Below, one piece after another: positions 20,902 through 20,910 of a DNA stretch of 20,910 bases. This DNA is from Clostridium sp. (lineage in GTDB: Bacteria; Bacillota; Clostridia; Clostridiales; Clostridiaceae). Made by a program: the position numbers and the translations under genes. The stretch lies in the NCBI GenBank assembly GCA_018372555.1, contig JAHAIU010000028.1:1-20910 (forward strand), read 5' to 3'. Under the pieces are notes generated by a model. That model was given only the letters and a program-made list of their open reading frames with translations, ran no database searches and had not been told where the DNA came from. How positions within the stretch are numbered: position 1 is the first letter of the stretch; each line of letters starts with the position of its first letter.

Positions 20902-20910
20902 ATACCTGGT

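Overview
The window is very AT-rich. Its genes carry strong AGGAGG-type ribosome binding sites and sigma-A-like promoters, with a clostridial 2[4Fe-4S] ferredoxin, a GapN, the radA-disA-yacL order, a ctsR-clpC pair and a sporulation-type csfB/gin-tmk-darA-holB-ricT cluster. Together these point to a spore-forming anaerobe of Clostridium sensu stricto. No phage, insertion sequence, CRISPR array or rRNA was seen.

Layout. Positions 1-3287 hold yacL (5' end only), disA and radA on the minus strand, with a small Cys-containing gene of unknown function inserted on the plus strand. Positions 3288-9154 are a block that separates radA from clpC, which are usually adjacent in this group. The block holds a gntR-nagB amino-sugar operon with a DasR/NagR-like operator on its promoter, a 52-aa orphan, a CPWC glutaredoxin, and a trxB-glutaredoxin-gapN operon. 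That operon is preceded by a GC-rich perfect inverted repeat resembling CsoR/CstR-family operators. Positions 9155-12187 hold ctsR-clpC with a near-consensus CtsR box on a strong promoter, but no mcsA or mcsB. Positions 12260-12910 encode an MBL-fold protein with a damaged metal site.

Positions 12932-16610 are a long minus-strand cluster read from a sigma-F-like promoter: gin/csfB, tmk, darA (c-di-AMP receptor), holB, ricT, a CxxC-less HMA-domain protein and ferredoxin. Positions 16787-20794 hold an M20-family protein with several lost metal or catalytic residues, a two-helix membrane protein, a CorA transporter and an S66 LD-carboxypeptidase. A tRNA-Cys closes the window.

Themes. c-di-AMP synthesis (DisA) and sensing (DarA) are both encoded. 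Thiol redox (TrxB plus two CPxC glutaredoxins) is joined to NADPH supply (GapN). Protein quality control (ClpC) appears without its local arginine-kinase module. No single wholly new system is proved. The strongest leads are the trxB-operon operator, the missing mcsAB pair, the sigma-F promoter on gin, and two apparent metallo-pseudoenzymes.
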